Assembly (NCBI GenBank): GCA_022360445.1
Contig: JAKSCV010000089.1
Span: forward strand, 1-54,293
Length of the DNA: 54,293 nucleotides
Direction: 5' to 3'
Source of the DNA: Gammaproteobacteria bacterium
Lineage (GTDB): Bacteria; Pseudomonadota; Gammaproteobacteria; UBA5861
The translations under genes were made by a program, and so were the position numbers. Below the pieces are notes generated by a model. It saw only the letters and a list, made by a program, of their open reading frames with translations, ran no database searches and was not told the origin of the DNA. The stretch's first letter is position 1. Every line of letters begins with the position of its first letter. Shown one piece after another: positions 34,291 through 44,133 of the stretch.

Positions 34291-36441
34291 TTATCGTAAT
34301 TGCGCATTATTCGCACGCAACAAACTAGGAATATCCAATATCAATGCGACCTTACCGTCACCGGTAATGGTTGCCCCTGCCAACCCCGGAACACCTTGGA
34401 GCCCGGCACCCAGTGGTTTAATAACAACTTCTTCCTGACCCACAACCTGATCAACCACAAAACCCGCTGTCAAATTACCAATTTGCACCATCACCACCTG
34501 CCCCGGGCAATTGGTTTGTTCCATATTACAAACATCCAAAAGCCACCGGTTTAAAAAGAAGAGAGGGGGGGCCTTACCCCGGTTATGTACAACGGTTTGA
34601 CCATCCACGACATTGGTTTTTTTCGTGCCCAGTTCAAAAATTTCATTAACCATGGACAACGGCAGTGCAAACATCCTGCTCCCAATGACGACCATCAATG
34701 TGGGCAAAATAGCTAACGTCAACGGTACCTTAATAGAAATGGTCGTGCCTTTGCCTAACTGGGAGTCAATGTCAATGGAACCGTTCAGCTGGGTAATTCG
34801 TGTTTTGACTACGTCCATCCCAACGCCACGACCTGAAACATCAGATATGGCCTCTTTTGTTGAAGCCCCGGGTAAAAAAATCAGATCATAGCATTCTTTA
34901 TCTGTCAACCTCGACGCTGACTCTTCATCCATAATCCCTTTTTTGACGGCCATTTTGCGCAATTTCGCAGGATCCATACCGCCGCCATCATCAGAGATTG
35001 TCAGCAGGATATGATCTCCTTCCTGCTCAGCCGAAAGGATGACCGTACCGCATTTATCTTTCCCGGCAGCTTCACGGACATCCGGGGCCTCGATACCATG
35101 ATCCACTGAATTACGTACCAAGTGAATGAGCGGATCAGCGAGGGCTTCGACCAAGTTCTTGTCAAGATCCGTCTCTTCACCATGCAAAACTAATTGAACT
35201 TCCTTGCTCAAATTGCGCGCCAAATCTCTCACAACACGGGGAAAACGGCCGAACACTTTTTTGACCGGTTGCATCCGTGTTTTCATCACGGCCCCCTGCA
35301 AATCAGACGTAACAATATCTAAATTTGCCACGGCCTGAGCCATATTTTCATCATTGATGGTTTCACGAAGTGACGTCAGCCGGTTTCGCGCCAAAACCAA
35401 TTCGCCAACCAGGTTCATAATGTCGTCCAACCGCCGTGTGTCGACACGAACCGTCGACTCCGCCTGAGGAGCCGGAGATGATGCCGGTGATGTGCTGGCT
35501 TTGATTTTCGGCGCTGGGCCCGAGGCCTGACTTTTATTGGCAGGTGCGTTAGCCGAGTCTGGTGGCGTACTGCTCCGAGCCGCTTCTGAGTCAGCACTTA
35601 CCTTTGTGGGACCCTGCCCTTTACCATGCAGTTGATCCAGCAATGCATCAAACTCATCCTCTGTAATTCCATCAGCTCCACCCGGTACCTTGGTTTCAGC
35701 CTCGGAAGTGGAGGCCTCTGTCTGATGGGCAGGTGCTTGAGTATTGGTGTGTTTGTTGGATGTTGCGCTGTCTTTAGCCTCGGCCTCCACCTTGCTCGGC
35801 ATGCCTTGATGCTGGCCTTTGCCATGTAATTGATCCAGCAAAGCCTCAAACTCATCATCGGTAATGTCATCCGCATTCTGGGCGCTAATCGCTGTATCAC
35901 CAGCTGGGGCTTCCTTTGAGTTCTCTTGCTCAGCACCCTCATCACTGAGCACATTGATCATGGAATTAAACTCATCGTGGGTCAGGTCATCGACACCAAC
36001 AGAACTCGAATCAGCCACAGGCGCTTCCTGACTGGCCGAGTTGTCTGAATGGTCACCTTCCGCGACATTAACCAGTTCTTGTAGCAAAGCAGCATCAGCC
36101 GGTTGAGGCTCTTGACCCGCTTTAAGATCCTCAAACATGTTGTTGATCACGTCCAAAGCACGCAGCACAACATCCATCAAACTGGCATTAATGCTCAGCT
36201 CGCCCTGTCTGAGCAGATTAAACAGGTCTTCTGTGTTGTGTGCAATGTCAACCATTGCGGTCAAATTAAGGAAGCCCGCTCCGCCTTTAACGGTATGAAA
36301 CCCACGGAACACGGCATTCAACAATTCCTGATCCTCAGGATTGTTCTCCATTTCAATCAGCTGCTCACCCAGATTTTCGAGTATTTCTCCAGCTTCGACG
36401 ACAAAGTCTTGCAGGATTTCATCATTAAGATCGATACTCAT
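34291..36441 (-). CDS. cheA: Chemotaxis histidine kinase CheA
   Basis: This 716-residue kinase of the chemoreceptor complex phosphorylates CheY. The HPt domain has phosphorylated His49 in FHTVKGGAGFLN. The dimerisation helices follow at about 330-400 (RRLDDIMNLVGELVLARNRL), then the ATPase domain with LVRNSVDHGIE, DDGGGMDP and GRGVGMDVVK, and a C-terminal CheW-like domain (about 580-716). Between HPt and dimerisation the usual P2 domain is replaced by a long acidic linker with three copies of a DxxTxDEFxxLLDQLHGKGQ-like motif (about 149-166, 189-210, 255-276). The ATG at 36441 has ACGGAG upstream; an in-frame TTG at 36459 is less likely. Last gene of the flagellar block. Confidence 0.96.
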   Translation of the reverse strand: MSIDLNDEILQDFVVEAGEILENLGEQLIEMENNPEDQELLNAVFRGFHTVKGGAGFLNLTAMVDIAHNTEDLFNLLRQGELSINASLMDVVLRALDVINNMFEDLKAGQEPQPADAALLQELVNVAEGDHSDNSASQEAPVADSSSVGVDDLTHDEFNSMINVLSDEGAEQENSKEAPAGDTAISAQNADDITDDEFEALLDQLHGKGQHQGMPSKVEAEAKDSATSNKHTNTQAPAHQTEASTSEAETKVPGGADGITEDEFDALLDQLHGKGQGPTKVSADSEAARSSTPPDSANAPANKSQASGPAPKIKASTSPASSPAPQAESTVRVDTRRLDDIMNLVGELVLARNRLTSLRETINDENMAQAVANLDIVTSDLQGAVMKTRMQPVKKVFGRFPRVVRDLARNLSKEVQLVLHGEETDLDKNLVEALADPLIHLVRNSVDHGIEAPDVREAAGKDKCGTVILSAEQEGDHILLTISDDGGGMDPAKLRKMAVKKGIMDEESASRLTDKECYDLIFLPGASTKEAISDVSGRGVGMDVVKTRITQLNGSIDIDSQLGKGTTISIKVPLTLAILPTLMVVIGSRMFALPLSMVNEIFELGTKKTNVVDGQTVVHNRGKAPPLFFLNRWLLDVCNMEQTNCPGQVVMVQIGNLTAGFVVDQVVGQEEVVIKPLGAGLQGVPGLAGATITGDGKVALILDIPSLLRANNAQLR

Positions 36442-36468
36442 CACTCCATGCTCCGTCAAACAATTCCC

Positions 36469-37227
36469 TTAAAAGCCCAAGCTCGCCAGCAGATCATCTA
36501 CTTCATCCTGGCCTTTTGCAACACCTTCTTTCGTACTGGGCAGCGCTGGGCCTTCACCCTTGGTATTGGGATCACTCCCACTCTGCTGTGTTGTTTGGTC
36601 AGGAGGGCTTTGTCGATCACTGGCGGCAGCAATGAGCTCAACCAGGCTGTCTTCCACATTCTCAACCAGAGTAATCACACGCTTAATCATTTGCCCGGTC
36701 AGGTCCTGGAAGCCTTGAGCTAACAGCACCTCATTCAATTTGCTACTGAGTTGCACAGACATGTCAATTGAGTAATCCAGATAATCTTCGATGTCATTGC
36801 TCAATTGCTTAAATTCGTTCAGCGTTAATTTACGGGACCGCAAATCTCCCCAGCGCCTTCTTAGCTCATTGCCTCGATTTTCAATGTTTTCCGACAGTGG
36901 AATGGTCTCCTCGACCACGGTTAAAGTGGTGTTTGCAGACTCTTCTGTCATTTGAATAACATAGTTCAAGCGCTCAAGCGCGTCGGGAAACTCTTGTTGG
37001 TCAATATTAGAAAATTTGCTCAGTACGGTGTCGTCAAAAAAATCGGATACCGTGTCATGTAAATTGCGGGTCAATTTTCCAATACCCTGGAACAGCTCTC
37101 TTTCCTTCATCACCGACAACTCATCAATTAACTCAGAAGCGGCCTTATCGTTTCCAGCCTCTAGCTCTTTAAGCAGAGCTTGAGCCCGCGGTATGACATC
37201 CTTCTGCTTAAGGTTCGACTTCTCCAT
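36469..37227 (-). CDS. cheZ: CheY-P phosphatase CheZ
   Basis: CheZ is a 252-residue helical dimer that dephosphorylates CheY-P. The catalytic region is QGFQDLTGQMIKRVI, with Asp175 and the catalytic Gln179 at the positions of E. coli Asp143 and Gln147. The extreme C-terminus QDEVDDLLASLGF is the helix that binds CheY, joined by a flexible Ser/Pro/Gly-rich linker (about 200-235). It lies between cheY (10 bases upstream) and cheA, the usual order in Pseudomonas-like genomes. Confidence 0.96.
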   Translation of the reverse strand: MEKSNLKQKDVIPRAQALLKELEAGNDKAASELIDELSVMKERELFQGIGKLTRNLHDTVSDFFDDTVLSKFSNIDQQEFPDALERLNYVIQMTEESANTTLTVVEETIPLSENIENRGNELRRRWGDLRSRKLTLNEFKQLSNDIEDYLDYSIDMSVQLSSKLNEVLLAQGFQDLTGQMIKRVITLVENVEDSLVELIAAASDRQSPPDQTTQQSGSDPNTKGEGPALPSTKEGVAKGQDEVDDLLASLGF

Positions 37228-37237
37228 GATGACCCCC

Positions 37238-37624
37238 TTATCCCGTCATACGTTCAAATATTTTGTCAATCTTCTCTTTCAATGTGATCGCGGTAAATGG
37301 CTTAACCACATATCCATTTACCCCAGCCTGCGCGGCTTCGACGATTTGCTCGCGCTTCGACTCCGCGGTCACCATCAAGACAGGTAGGTGCGACAAACTG
37401 TCATCCGCTCGAACGGCTTTCAAAAGTTCGATGCCACTCATACCGGGCATATTCCAGTCGGTGACTAAAAAGTCGAACTCGCCTCCCTTGAGCATTGTCA
37501 AAGCGCTTGCGCCATCTTCGGCTTCTTCCGTATTTGATAAGCCAAGCTCTTTCAGGAGGTTTTTGACAATCCGACGCATCGTGGAAAAATCATCCACAAC
37601 GAGTATTTTCATGTTTTTGTCCAA
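37238..37624 (-). CDS. cheY: Chemotaxis response regulator CheY
   Basis: This 128-residue single receiver domain binds the flagellar switch protein FliM when phosphorylated. Residues seen are the acidic pair Asp11-Asp12, phosphoacceptor Asp56 in [11 protein letters not shown], Thr86 in VTAES, and Lys108 in [23 protein letters not shown] is the typical flagellar CheY pattern. It follows fliA by 64 bases and precedes cheZ. Confidence 0.97.
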   Translation of the reverse strand: MDKNMKILVVDDFSTMRRIVKNLLKELGLSNTEEAEDGASALTMLKGGEFDFLVTDWNMPGMSGIELLKAVRADDSLSHLPVLMVTAESKREQIVEAAQAGVNGYVVKPFTAITLKEKIDKIFERMTG

Positions 37625-37688
37625 TGTTAGTGCCTCCGGTAGAAAATATTACAACTTGCCACGTACAGCCTCTTTACTTTCAGTAAGT

Positions 37689-38420
37689 TCACTCATTAAT
37701 CCAGTCTGACATTCGGGTTCTCAAGCGCACAATAGCTTGCCCGTGTATTTGACAAACTCGGGACTCACTCACCCCTAAAATCTCACCAATCTCGCGTAAA
37801 TTAAGTTCATCGTTATAATAAAAACTCATAACCAGGCTTTCCCTTTCTGGCAAACGTTTAATTTCCTCTGCCAGATTTTGTTGGAAACGTTCGTTCTGAT
37901 TTTTAATCGAGGGCGGTGGTTCTGGGCTTTCGAGTGCGGGAAACCCTTCCATTTCAGGGTCGTCGGAAGGTTGGTCGTAACTAAAAATTCTGGCCGAAAG
38001 GCTTTCTCGTAATATCTGATGATACTCACTCAGCATAATACCCATTTCGTCCGCCACTTCTTTATCGGTGGCATCACGACCGGTTCGCTGCTCAACCTCG
38101 CGCATCGCTTCTGACGCGTCCCTGGCTTTACGATGAACGGACCGAGGTGTCCAGTCTGAACGACGAATTTCATCCAACATCGCACCTCGTATGCGGATAC
38201 CGGCATAGGTTTCAAAGCTCGCGCCTTGGGAGGCATCATAGTGCCGGGAAGCATCGAGCAACCCAATCATTCCGGCTTGTATCAAATCTTCAGCCTGAAC
38301 ACTGGGAGGTAGGCGGTTCAGTAAGTGAAACGCAATCCGTTTCACCAGGGTGACATGCTTTGTCACCAGATCATTCTTGTCCGAGCCTTGTATCTCGCTA
38401 TACATCGCGTGAGCACTCAT
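37689..38420 (-). CDS. fliA: Flagellar sigma factor sigma-28
   Basis: FliA is the 243-residue sigma factor for late flagellar and chemotaxis genes. Region 2 includes LIQAGMIGLLDASRHYDASQGASFETYAGIRIRGAMLDEIRRSDW and region 3 RDATDKEVADEMG. Region 4 ends with REIGEILGVSESRVCQIHGQAIVRLR, the helix-turn-helix that reads the -35. The start overlaps the flhG stop by 4 bases. Its partner FlgM is not in this window. Confidence 0.97.
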   Translation of the reverse strand: MSAHAMYSEIQGSDKNDLVTKHVTLVKRIAFHLLNRLPPSVQAEDLIQAGMIGLLDASRHYDASQGASFETYAGIRIRGAMLDEIRRSDWTPRSVHRKARDASEAMREVEQRTGRDATDKEVADEMGIMLSEYHQILRESLSARIFSYDQPSDDPEMEGFPALESPEPPPSIKNQNERFQQNLAEEIKRLPERESLVMSFYYNDELNLREIGEILGVSESRVCQIHGQAIVRLRTRMSDWINE

Positions 38421-39307
38421 ACTATCCCTACTCCATTGCTTGCGCTGAAACGAATGAGCCGTTCAATGAAAAATTCCAAATTTCCATCAGCTTTTACAGG
38501 TTGCGGCCAAGATGCCATCTTCTGAACCAATTTTTTTATTGAGAGTGCAGAAGGGCTCCCCGGGCTAAACTCAACCACCGGCTTTTGGTGGCTGACCGCA
38601 CGCCGCAGTTGCTCATCGAAGGGGACAGCCCCCATATATTGCAACGTAACGTCAAGATAGTGATCGGCCACACGCAGCAATTTCTGAAATAATTCTTTCC
38701 CATGTTGAGCAGAACGCGTCATATTAGCCAGAACATGAAAATGCTGGACTTGGTAGTCCCGGCTCATCACCTTAATCATGGCATAGGCATCGGTGATGGA
38801 GGCAGGTTCATCACAAACTACGACAACCACTTCCTGGGCAGCGCGAACAAAGGTTGTGACACTGTTAGACAAGCCAGCCGCGGTATCAACAATCAAAGTA
38901 TCCAGGGGGTGGGCCAAATCGCTGAAAGCCCGTACTAGGCCAATATTCTCAGCCGGCGTTAATTCGGACATCCGCTGAACTCCGGAGGATGCGGGAACGA
39001 TCATGATCCCGGCTGGACCTTCGACAACGATTTCTTCCAACGAACGCTCACCGGTAATGACATGAGACAAGTTATACTGAGGACGTAACCCCAGCAACAC
39101 ATCGATGTTTGCCAATCCCAAATCTGCGTCCAAAACCATGACATCTTGACCACTGCGCGCCATTGAAACGGCCAGGTTGACGGATATATTGGACTTTCCA
39201 ACACCGCCTTTACCACTTGTAACCGCAATGACCCGAACAGGCCGCGGGCTGTTTAACAGACGCCTCAGGCCAGCGGCCTGATCAAAACCAATATCAGGCA
39301 TGTGCAT
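38417..39307 (-). CDS. flhG: Flagellar number regulator FlhG (FleN), MinD-like ATPase
   Basis: This 296-residue ParA/MinD-type ATPase limits flagellar number and stimulates the FlhF GTPase. The deviant Walker A is SGKGGVGKS at 31-39. The N-terminal DQAAGLRRL (9-17) is the activator helix that contacts FlhF. MVLDADLGLANIDVLLGLRPQYNLSHVI and LIVDTAAGLS are family signatures. It overlaps flhF by 14 bases and fliA by 4. In Pseudomonas and Vibrio the equivalent (FleN) also restrains the master regulator FleQ. Confidence 0.96.
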   Translation of the reverse strand: MHMPDIGFDQAAGLRRLLNSPRPVRVIAVTSGKGGVGKSNISVNLAVSMARSGQDVMVLDADLGLANIDVLLGLRPQYNLSHVITGERSLEEIVVEGPAGIMIVPASSGVQRMSELTPAENIGLVRAFSDLAHPLDTLIVDTAAGLSNSVTTFVRAAQEVVVVVCDEPASITDAYAMIKVMSRDYQVQHFHVLANMTRSAQHGKELFQKLLRVADHYLDVTLQYMGAVPFDEQLRRAVSHQKPVVEFSPGSPSALSIKKLVQKMASWPQPVKADGNLEFFIERLIRFSASNGVGIV

Positions 39308-40808
39308 TATTACGTGCTCCTCTCAATTTAGCTGCGAGCACATCCGGCTCTAGTTCTTCCGCCTTCTGAGCACTCCCTCCGCTGTTCAAGGCCCGGCTAA
39401 TCAAGCGGTGGGCCCTGGCAGGCTGCAAATCCTCTGGGACTCGCTGCCCAACACCCACGTATGCGACCGGCAAGTGATGCCGGATTGCCACTGTCATAGG
39501 GGCACCAATAGCCGAAGCTTCATCCAGTTTCGTGATGATGCAACCTGTCAGGTCAACTCGGCTGAAGGCTTTGACGGTTTCATCCAGCGCGTTCAGGTCT
39601 GTAGTCGCCGACATCACCAGGTACGACTTGATTAACGGACTACTCCCCTTTAATGTGGCAAATTGTTCACTCAAACGAAGGTCTCTCTGGCTCATACCTG
39701 CTGTATCAATCAATACGAGTTTTCGATCCATTAAACCCGCCAAAACCCGGCCTAACTGTTCGTTGTTATCCGCCGTTTGCATCGGCACGCCAAGAATCCT
39801 GGCATAGTGCAGCAGCTGTTCATGAGCACCGATACGGTAATTATCTGTGGTCACAATAGCGACATTCCGCTGTCCATGAGTCATGGCGTAGCGAGCCGCT
39901 AATTTGGCAACTGTGGTGGTTTTACCCACACCGGTCGACCCAACCAACGCAACGACCCCTCCATAATTCAGGATTTCATCATCCATCACGGGCAGCTGTC
40001 GGCTCAAAATTTCCAGGGCCATACGCCATGCCCGCTCAGGGTCGCGTTCTTCGTTGACTTGCCCCACAATCTGCTTTGCAAGATCGATGTCTAAACCAAG
40101 GTCTGATAACCGATTGAGCAAATTGACACGAACAGGGTGACGGCGTGCCGCCCCTTCCCACTCAAAAATGGAAAACTGACTTTCCATTAATCCACGTAAA
40201 GATTTCAGTTCATGTTGAAGGTCTTGGATGAGCATATCTTGACGAGCGGGTTTTTCACCCGACAGACTTGCCTCAAATACCTCATTCGTACTGGTGGCTT
40301 TCCCGGCAAATCCGGTATCGTTCATAAAATCCGTCAACCGTTCAGGCTGACCTTCTTGTATGCTCGGCTTTCTCGCAGGTGGCTCTGGAGCACGAGTGCG
40401 TGAGGCATTCTTGATCAGCGAAGCCGCCTGATGGCCGGACGATGACGAGGTAGGATGCTGATGATGCGTCTCAGGGATAGAAACCCGGTCTTCCGCCAGC
40501 TGGAAGTGCGCTTGCCGCTCATTTTCTGCATGTATATCTTGCGCTAACTGCGCGTATTCCGAGGCAGCGGCCGTCCCAGGTTTGTTTGAGGAAGGTGTGA
40601 CAGGCGCCGGAGAAACTGTGACTTCATTCGGTCCGGCGGCGTCACTTTGCTCGTATAATTTTTCGGCGTCATAATCCAGCGCAGAGATAATCTCTACGCC
40701 CTGATCAACTTTACGATTCGCGAGGATCACGGCGTCGGGGCCAAGCTCTTCCCGTACTTTCCTAATAGCCGTCCGCATATCTCGCGCAACGATTCTTTTA
40801 ATTTTCAC
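39294..40808 (-). CDS. flhF: Flagellar placement GTPase FlhF
   Basis: This 504-residue signal-recognition-type GTPase sets the site and number of polar flagella. The N-terminal B domain (about 1-60, MKIKRIVARDMRTAIRKVREELGPDAVIL) is followed by a long low-complexity linker (about 80-180) and an N domain. The G domain (about 275-490) has GSTGVGKTTTVAKLAARYA, TTDNYRIGAHEQL, LIDTAGMSQRD and TKLDEA. The gene points to a polar flagellum. It lies 66 bases after flhA and overlaps flhG. Confidence 0.96.
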   Translation of the reverse strand: MKIKRIVARDMRTAIRKVREELGPDAVILANRKVDQGVEIISALDYDAEKLYEQSDAAGPNEVTVSPAPVTPSSNKPGTAAASEYAQLAQDIHAENERQAHFQLAEDRVSIPETHHQHPTSSSSGHQAASLIKNASRTRAPEPPARKPSIQEGQPERLTDFMNDTGFAGKATSTNEVFEASLSGEKPARQDMLIQDLQHELKSLRGLMESQFSIFEWEGAARRHPVRVNLLNRLSDLGLDIDLAKQIVGQVNEERDPERAWRMALEILSRQLPVMDDEILNYGGVVALVGSTGVGKTTTVAKLAARYAMTHGQRNVAIVTTDNYRIGAHEQLLHYARILGVPMQTADNNEQLGRVLAGLMDRKLVLIDTAGMSQRDLRLSEQFATLKGSSPLIKSYLVMSATTDLNALDETVKAFSRVDLTGCIITKLDEASAIGAPMTVAIRHHLPVAYVGVGQRVPEDLQPARAHRLISRALNSGGSAQKAEELEPDVLAAKLRGARNNAHA

Positions 40809-40874
40809 TGTCTGTTTACCTCAAGCAATCGCGGTTATTCCCGCTGTAAACACCTTCCAATCCGTCTTCATCCA

Positions 40875-42980
40875 TTAAGCGCCTATGGACGCCATAATTC
40901 GGATCTTCCTGTCTGATGGCACTTCGTTATAACTGAGTACCATTAATGACGGCAGGCTACTTCGCAGCCATCTCGCGATGCCAGCGCGTATCAATGCCGG
41001 CGTGAGTAATACGGAGGGCTCGCCTTTCAACTCCTGCTGCTGACATAAGTCCGCCAGGGAGGTGTGTAGCCGCTCGGCCAACCCAGGCTCAATCCCCATA
41101 CCCGTATCACTCGTGGCTTGTAATGATTGGAGCAATATCTGTTCCAGGGAAGGATCAAATGTAAAAACCGGTAATTCTTCATCTAACCCCACGATTTTCT
41201 GAACAATTTGTCGCCCCAGCGCTGAACGGACAACACTGGTCAGAACGTCGGGGTCTTGACTCTTCGGACCGTTTTCCGCCAGGGTCTCGGCAATCGTTCG
41301 CATATCGCGGAGCGAAATTTCCTCTTGCAGCAGATTTTGCATGACTTTGACCACCACGCTCAGCGGTAGAATGTCCGGCACCAGGTCTTCAACCAGCTTG
41401 GGTAATTTAGTACCCAGAATTTTCAACAGTTGCTGGGCTTCTTCATGGCCAAGCAACTGACTGGCATGCGTTTTCAAAATCTGGCTGAGATGTGTAGCGA
41501 TCACCGTGCTCACATCCACCACGGTATATCCCAGGGTTCTCGCATGGTCAGCACTACTGGGCTCAATCCACAAAGCATCCAGCCCAAAGGTGGGGTCTTT
41601 GGTTTTAATACCTTCAATATCTCCGTATACCGAACCCGGATTAATTGCCAGGTCTTTGCCGGCATGAACGGTGGCCTCCCCCATCGGAACGCCATGTAGG
41701 CAAATCCGGTAGGTGTTAGGGTCCAGGGCCAAGTTATCTTTGATGTGGACACTGTGAATTAAAAAACCCAGGTCTTGTGAGAGTTTTTTACGTACCCCTT
41801 TGATTCGGCTCATCAGCTGTCCGCCCTGATTGGCATCAACTAACGGGATCAGGCCATAGCCGATTTCAAGTCCAACGACATCCACAGGCGAGACATCATC
41901 CCAGCTCAGCTCCCGGTTTTCAGGGCTGACTTCTTCCGTTTTTATCTCTTCAGCAGCTGACGCCCGCTGAGCTTTTTGCCGACGCTGAACCATCCAGAAA
42001 GCTACCCCCGCAGCCACAGAGGCCAGCGTTAAAAAAGCAAAATGCGGCATGCCGGGGACCAAACCAATAATGGCCAATATGCCTGCCGTCACAATCAAAG
42101 GCTTTGGGTTATTGAACAGTTGGGTAGTGACCTGCGCACCCATATCCTCAGCGGCAGAAACCCGAGTAATAATGATGGCCGATGCGGTTGACAATAGCAG
42201 CGATGGAATCTGGGCAACCAACCCATCTCCAATGGTCAACAGGGTATACCGCTCAACTGCTGTCGAAAAGTTCATGTCGTGCTGAGCCATGCCGATCGCC
42301 AGGCCGCCAACCATGTTGATCAACAGAATAATGATTCCCGCAACCGCATCCCCTCGAACAAACTTACTGGCACCATCCATGGCACCGTAAAAATCGGCCT
42401 CCCGGCCCACTTCTTCGCGCCGTGTGCGCGCTTGCTCTTGGGTGATGATACCCGCATTCAGGTCCGCGTCGATGGACATCTGCTTGCCGGGTAAAGCATC
42501 CAACGTGAAACGTGCGGTCACTTCCGAAATACGGCCCGCACCTTTGGTCACAACAACAAAGTTAATGATCACCAGAATGGAAAACACCACCAGACCCACC
42601 ACATAGTTGCCGCCAATCACGACCTCACCAAAGGCTTCGATCACCTTGCCCGCCGCATCGGAATCTTCATGCCCCTGGAGCAATACAACCCGTGTTGAGG
42701 CAATGTTCAGTGCCAGCCTCAACAAAGTGGCTACCAGCAGGATAGTGGGAAAGGATCCAAACTCGAGAGGCCGATTCACATAGACAGTCACCAGCAAAAT
42801 GATTAACGCCAACATGATGTTGAAGGTGAACGACATGTCCAGCATGATGGCCGGCAAAGGCAAAATCATCATCACCAGAATCGCGATGACTAATAGTGGT
42901 GCTCCTAGCCCGCCGCGTGCAAACAACTTGAACTGGTTAAAAACAGTGGGTAAATCCGTCGGCAGTGATTTAGGGGTCAT
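40875..42980 (-). CDS. flhA: Flagellar export gate protein FlhA
   Basis: FlhA, 701 residues, forms the nonameric gate of the flagellar type III export apparatus. The N-terminal half has about eight membrane segments with the FHIPEP-type signature region RISEVTARFTLDALPGKQMSIDADLNAGIITQEQARTRREEV and GAMDGASKFVRGDAVAGIII. The C-terminal cytoplasmic half (about 350-701) forms the substrate-docking ring. It overlaps flhB by 4 bases. Confidence 0.97.
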   Translation of the reverse strand: MTPKSLPTDLPTVFNQFKLFARGGLGAPLLVIAILVMMILPLPAIMLDMSFTFNIMLALIILLVTVYVNRPLEFGSFPTILLVATLLRLALNIASTRVVLLQGHEDSDAAGKVIEAFGEVVIGGNYVVGLVVFSILVIINFVVVTKGAGRISEVTARFTLDALPGKQMSIDADLNAGIITQEQARTRREEVGREADFYGAMDGASKFVRGDAVAGIIILLINMVGGLAIGMAQHDMNFSTAVERYTLLTIGDGLVAQIPSLLLSTASAIIITRVSAAEDMGAQVTTQLFNNPKPLIVTAGILAIIGLVPGMPHFAFLTLASVAAGVAFWMVQRRQKAQRASAAEEIKTEEVSPENRELSWDDVSPVDVVGLEIGYGLIPLVDANQGGQLMSRIKGVRKKLSQDLGFLIHSVHIKDNLALDPNTYRICLHGVPMGEATVHAGKDLAINPGSVYGDIEGIKTKDPTFGLDALWIEPSSADHARTLGYTVVDVSTVIATHLSQILKTHASQLLGHEEAQQLLKILGTKLPKLVEDLVPDILPLSVVVKVMQNLLQEEISLRDMRTIAETLAENGPKSQDPDVLTSVVRSALGRQIVQKIVGLDEELPVFTFDPSLEQILLQSLQATSDTGMGIEPGLAERLHTSLADLCQQQELKGEPSVLLTPALIRAGIARWLRSSLPSLMVLSYNEVPSDRKIRIMASIGA

Positions 42981-44131
42981 ACATCATTTCCTTGGCGGCG
43001 CAGAAAATCCAGAAAATCCTCCGGAATATCTGGGCGGGGAGCTTTAGGCTTGGCCTCTCCCCGCGCACGCGCCGTCTTAAGTTGGTAAACAAAAGCCATA
43101 ATTTGAGCCACCGCCAAATACAGCGGGGAAGGAATTTCCTTTTGCAACTCGGTGCTGGCATACAAGGCCCGGGACAGTTGTGGCGAAGAAATCACCGCAA
43201 CACCATGCTCTGCGGCCAGCTCACGAATTCGGAGCGCAATCAAGTCCACACCTTTGGCAACGACAACCGGTGCCTTCATCGCATTCTGCTCATATTTCAA
43301 CGCTACGGAGTAGTGCGTTGGGTTAGTGATGACAATATCGGCATCCGGTACGTTATCCATCATCCTGGCCTGAGCCAGTTGTTGTTGCAGGCTGCGGATT
43401 TTGCTTTTCACCTCTGGCTTACCTTCGGTGTCACGCAACTCCTGTTTGACCTCCTGACGTGACATCCGCAGTTGCTTGCGGTGCTGCCAGACCTGAAAGG
43501 GCACATCCACCGCTGCGATGATTACCATGCCCAGCGAAAGCGCAATGAACGATCCAAAAATGTACCATCCCGCCGCTTCAAACCCGGCAAAGACGGACAC
43601 GGCTCCCAAGGCTAAAAATTCATCACTCAGAAAATAAAATAGAATGGCGGCAATCCCGCCAACGATGAGAAATTTACCTAAAGCTTTGAGTAGTTCAACC
43701 AGACCTTTCAACGAAAAAATGCGTTTAAAGCCAGCCACGGGATCAAGCTTTTTTATATCGGGCACCAAGGCTTTGGTACTAAAAATCCAACCACCCAGAA
43801 TCAGCGGTGCGGATAATGCCGCAAACAGCATTAATGCTAAAAAAGGCATCAGCAGCCACAAAGCATCCAGAAATACCTGGGCTAAAAAGATCAGTACATG
43901 GTGCTTATCCATCAGTGCTTCGCGTTCAAGCAGGAGCCCTTTTTTGAAGATTTCCATCAAGCCCTGGATCAGGTCCGGCCCCATCAGAATCAACCCAAAA
44001 GCCCCCAGTAACATAATTGCTGTCGCATTTAAGTCTTTGGAACGCGGTGCCTGCCCTTTCTCACGGGCATCCTGCAGCCGTTTCGCGGTCGGTTGTTCAG
44101 TTTTTTCCTGGCCGTTCTCATTTTCTGCCAT
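42977..44131 (-). CDS. flhB: Flagellar export switch protein FlhB
   Basis: FlhB sets export specificity, switching from rod/hook to filament substrates when FliK measures the hook. The 384-residue protein starts at MAENENGQEKTEQPT, has four membrane segments (about 35-215), and a cytoplasmic domain with the self-cleaving motif Asn270-Pro-Thr-His273 in ITNPTHYSVALKY. The open frame continues upstream into fliR sequence, but the ATG at 44131, 2 bases past the fliR stop, is the true start. It overlaps flhA by 4 bases. Confidence 0.97.
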   Translation of the reverse strand: MAENENGQEKTEQPTAKRLQDAREKGQAPRSKDLNATAIMLLGAFGLILMGPDLIQGLMEIFKKGLLLEREALMDKHHVLIFLAQVFLDALWLLMPFLALMLFAALSAPLILGGWIFSTKALVPDIKKLDPVAGFKRIFSLKGLVELLKALGKFLIVGGIAAILFYFLSDEFLALGAVSVFAGFEAAGWYIFGSFIALSLGMVIIAAVDVPFQVWQHRKQLRMSRQEVKQELRDTEGKPEVKSKIRSLQQQLAQARMMDNVPDADIVITNPTHYSVALKYEQNAMKAPVVVAKGVDLIALRIRELAAEHGVAVISSPQLSRALYASTELQKEIPSPLYLAVAQIMAFVYQLKTARARGEAKPKAPRPDIPEDFLDFLRRQGNDV

Positions 44132-44133
44132 AG

